Positions 5,259 to 5,539 of a stretch of 5,539 bases of DNA are shown here, piece by piece. The stretch spans positions 1-5,539 of the forward strand of contig JABUUR010000222.1 of assembly GCA_021443065.1 (NCBI GenBank). The letters are read 5' to 3'. The DNA is from Fibrobacter sp. GTDB lineage: Bacteria; Fibrobacterota; Fibrobacteria; Fibrobacterales; Fibrobacteraceae. Under the pieces are notes generated by a model. That model was given only the letters and a program-made list of their open reading frames with translations. It ran no database searches and had not been told where the DNA came from. A program made the translations under genes and the position numbers. The stretch's first letter is position 1. Each line of letters begins with the position of its first letter.

Positions 5259-5441
5259 ATGAAGAAGATTTTTTTTGGAATGCTTGTTTTGATTTCGATG
5301 GCAGCCATGTTGTCTGCATGCGGTGGAACGCCCTCCTCCGGCAACGAGGACGACGTGTGCTTCGACGATTCCAGTTGCGACATCAACGACGTTGTGCCTG
5401 ATCCCGCCGAAGATTCGGGAACTACGGACGCTATGGAATAG
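5259..5441 (+). CDS. Small acidic lipoprotein
   Basis: Encodes 60 residues. A signal peptide of Lys-Lys plus a hydrophobic stretch (4-18) ends in the lipobox LSAC, with C21 as the lipidation site, so the mature protein is a 40-residue lipoprotein. The mature part has 12 acidic and no basic residues and includes a CFDDSSC motif (C34 and C40) that could form a disulfide or bind metal. Gly/Ser/Pro after C21 looks like a flexible linker. The ATG at 5259 is chosen because AGGGG ends seven bases upstream and the signal peptide starts cleanly there. A TTG 18 bases earlier is less likely. It is transcribed from its own promoter and insulated from HU by the terminator. No family is recognised. Similar tiny lipoproteins are common and of unknown function. 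Confidence 0.78.
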   Translation: MKKIFFGMLVLISMAAMLSACGGTPSSGNEDDVCFDDSSCDINDVVPDPAEDSGTTDAME

Positions 5442-5465
5442 AGCATTCAAGAATGGAGCATTCAA
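5436..5465 (+). repeat. Two tandem copies of a 15-bp repeat
   Basis: GAATAGAGCATTCAA (5436-5450) and GAATGGAGCATTCAA (5451-5465) are adjacent and differ at one base. The first copy contains the lipoprotein stop codon (TAG, 5439-5441). It probably arose by slippage duplication at the gene end. No function is evident. Confidence 0.75.
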
Positions 5466-5496
5466 AACTTGCTTTTACATTTTTTGTTAAAAGCTA

Positions 5497-5525
5497 TTGA
5501 AGGGTTTTACATTTTTGACTATATT
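5497..5525 (+). promoter_or_regulatory. Promoter-like sequence for a gene beyond the right edge
   Basis: TTGAAG (5497-5502) and TATATT (5520-5525) are 17 bases apart. The -10 hexamer is the same TATATT seen at the divergent promoter at 1462-1494. No start codon follows before the window ends 14 bases later, so its gene is not visible. An A/T-rich inverted repeat just upstream (GCTTTTA 5471-5477 with TAAAAGC 5488-5494) may be a weak end for the lipoprotein transcript. Confidence 0.5.
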
Positions 5526-5539
5526 TGAGCAAGTTTAAC

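Noticed and set aside
4743..5465. Long open frame of about 240 codons on the minus strand across HU and the lipoprotein gene
   Set aside because: It is antisense to a certain HU gene. Its length comes from the narrow, alanine-rich codon use of HU, and the translation is Ser/Leu-rich low complexity with no ribosome site.

Overview
The window looks like chromosomal DNA from a Gram-negative-type bacterium, most likely of the Fibrobacter lineage. This is an inference from the style of the sequence: TATATT-type promoters placed directly on start codons, an HU protein with a Lys/Ala tail, GACGAAAG-type intergenic repeats and a Fibrobacter-like mix of proteins. No marker gene proves it. There is no CRISPR array, insertion sequence, tRNA or rRNA.

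Left part, minus strand (about 59-1461). A CnoX/YbbN-like thioredoxin-TPR co-chaperone (637-1461) is followed by a 184-base gap carrying short repeats. Next comes a small gene (147-452) that matches only the C-terminal half of DUF4823 lipoproteins, and then a minus-strand intrinsic terminator (59-83).

Centre, plus strand (1495-4609). A compact four-gene operon starts 33 bases from the divergent cnoX start. It encodes a cysteine-rich zinc-ribbon protein, two tandem paralogous membrane proteins with a large extracytoplasmic domain between two membrane helices, and an AI-2E (PerM/TqsA) family permease. The junctions are an 8-base overlap, a 1-base gap and a 4-base ATGA overlap, so translational coupling is likely. 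No member has an assigned function beyond the permease family. This is the best candidate in the window for an undescribed system: two sensor-like or accessory ectodomain subunits, a cytoplasmic metal-binding protein and a transporter.

Right part, plus strand (4610-5539). A strongly codon-biased HU gene with its own promoter and terminator encodes a histone-H1-like Lys/Ala/Pro tail. It is followed by a 60-residue acidic lipoprotein gene with a good sigma70-type promoter (TTGACG, 17 bases, TATATA). A tandem 15-bp repeat follows, and then a promoter-like sequence pointing out of the window.
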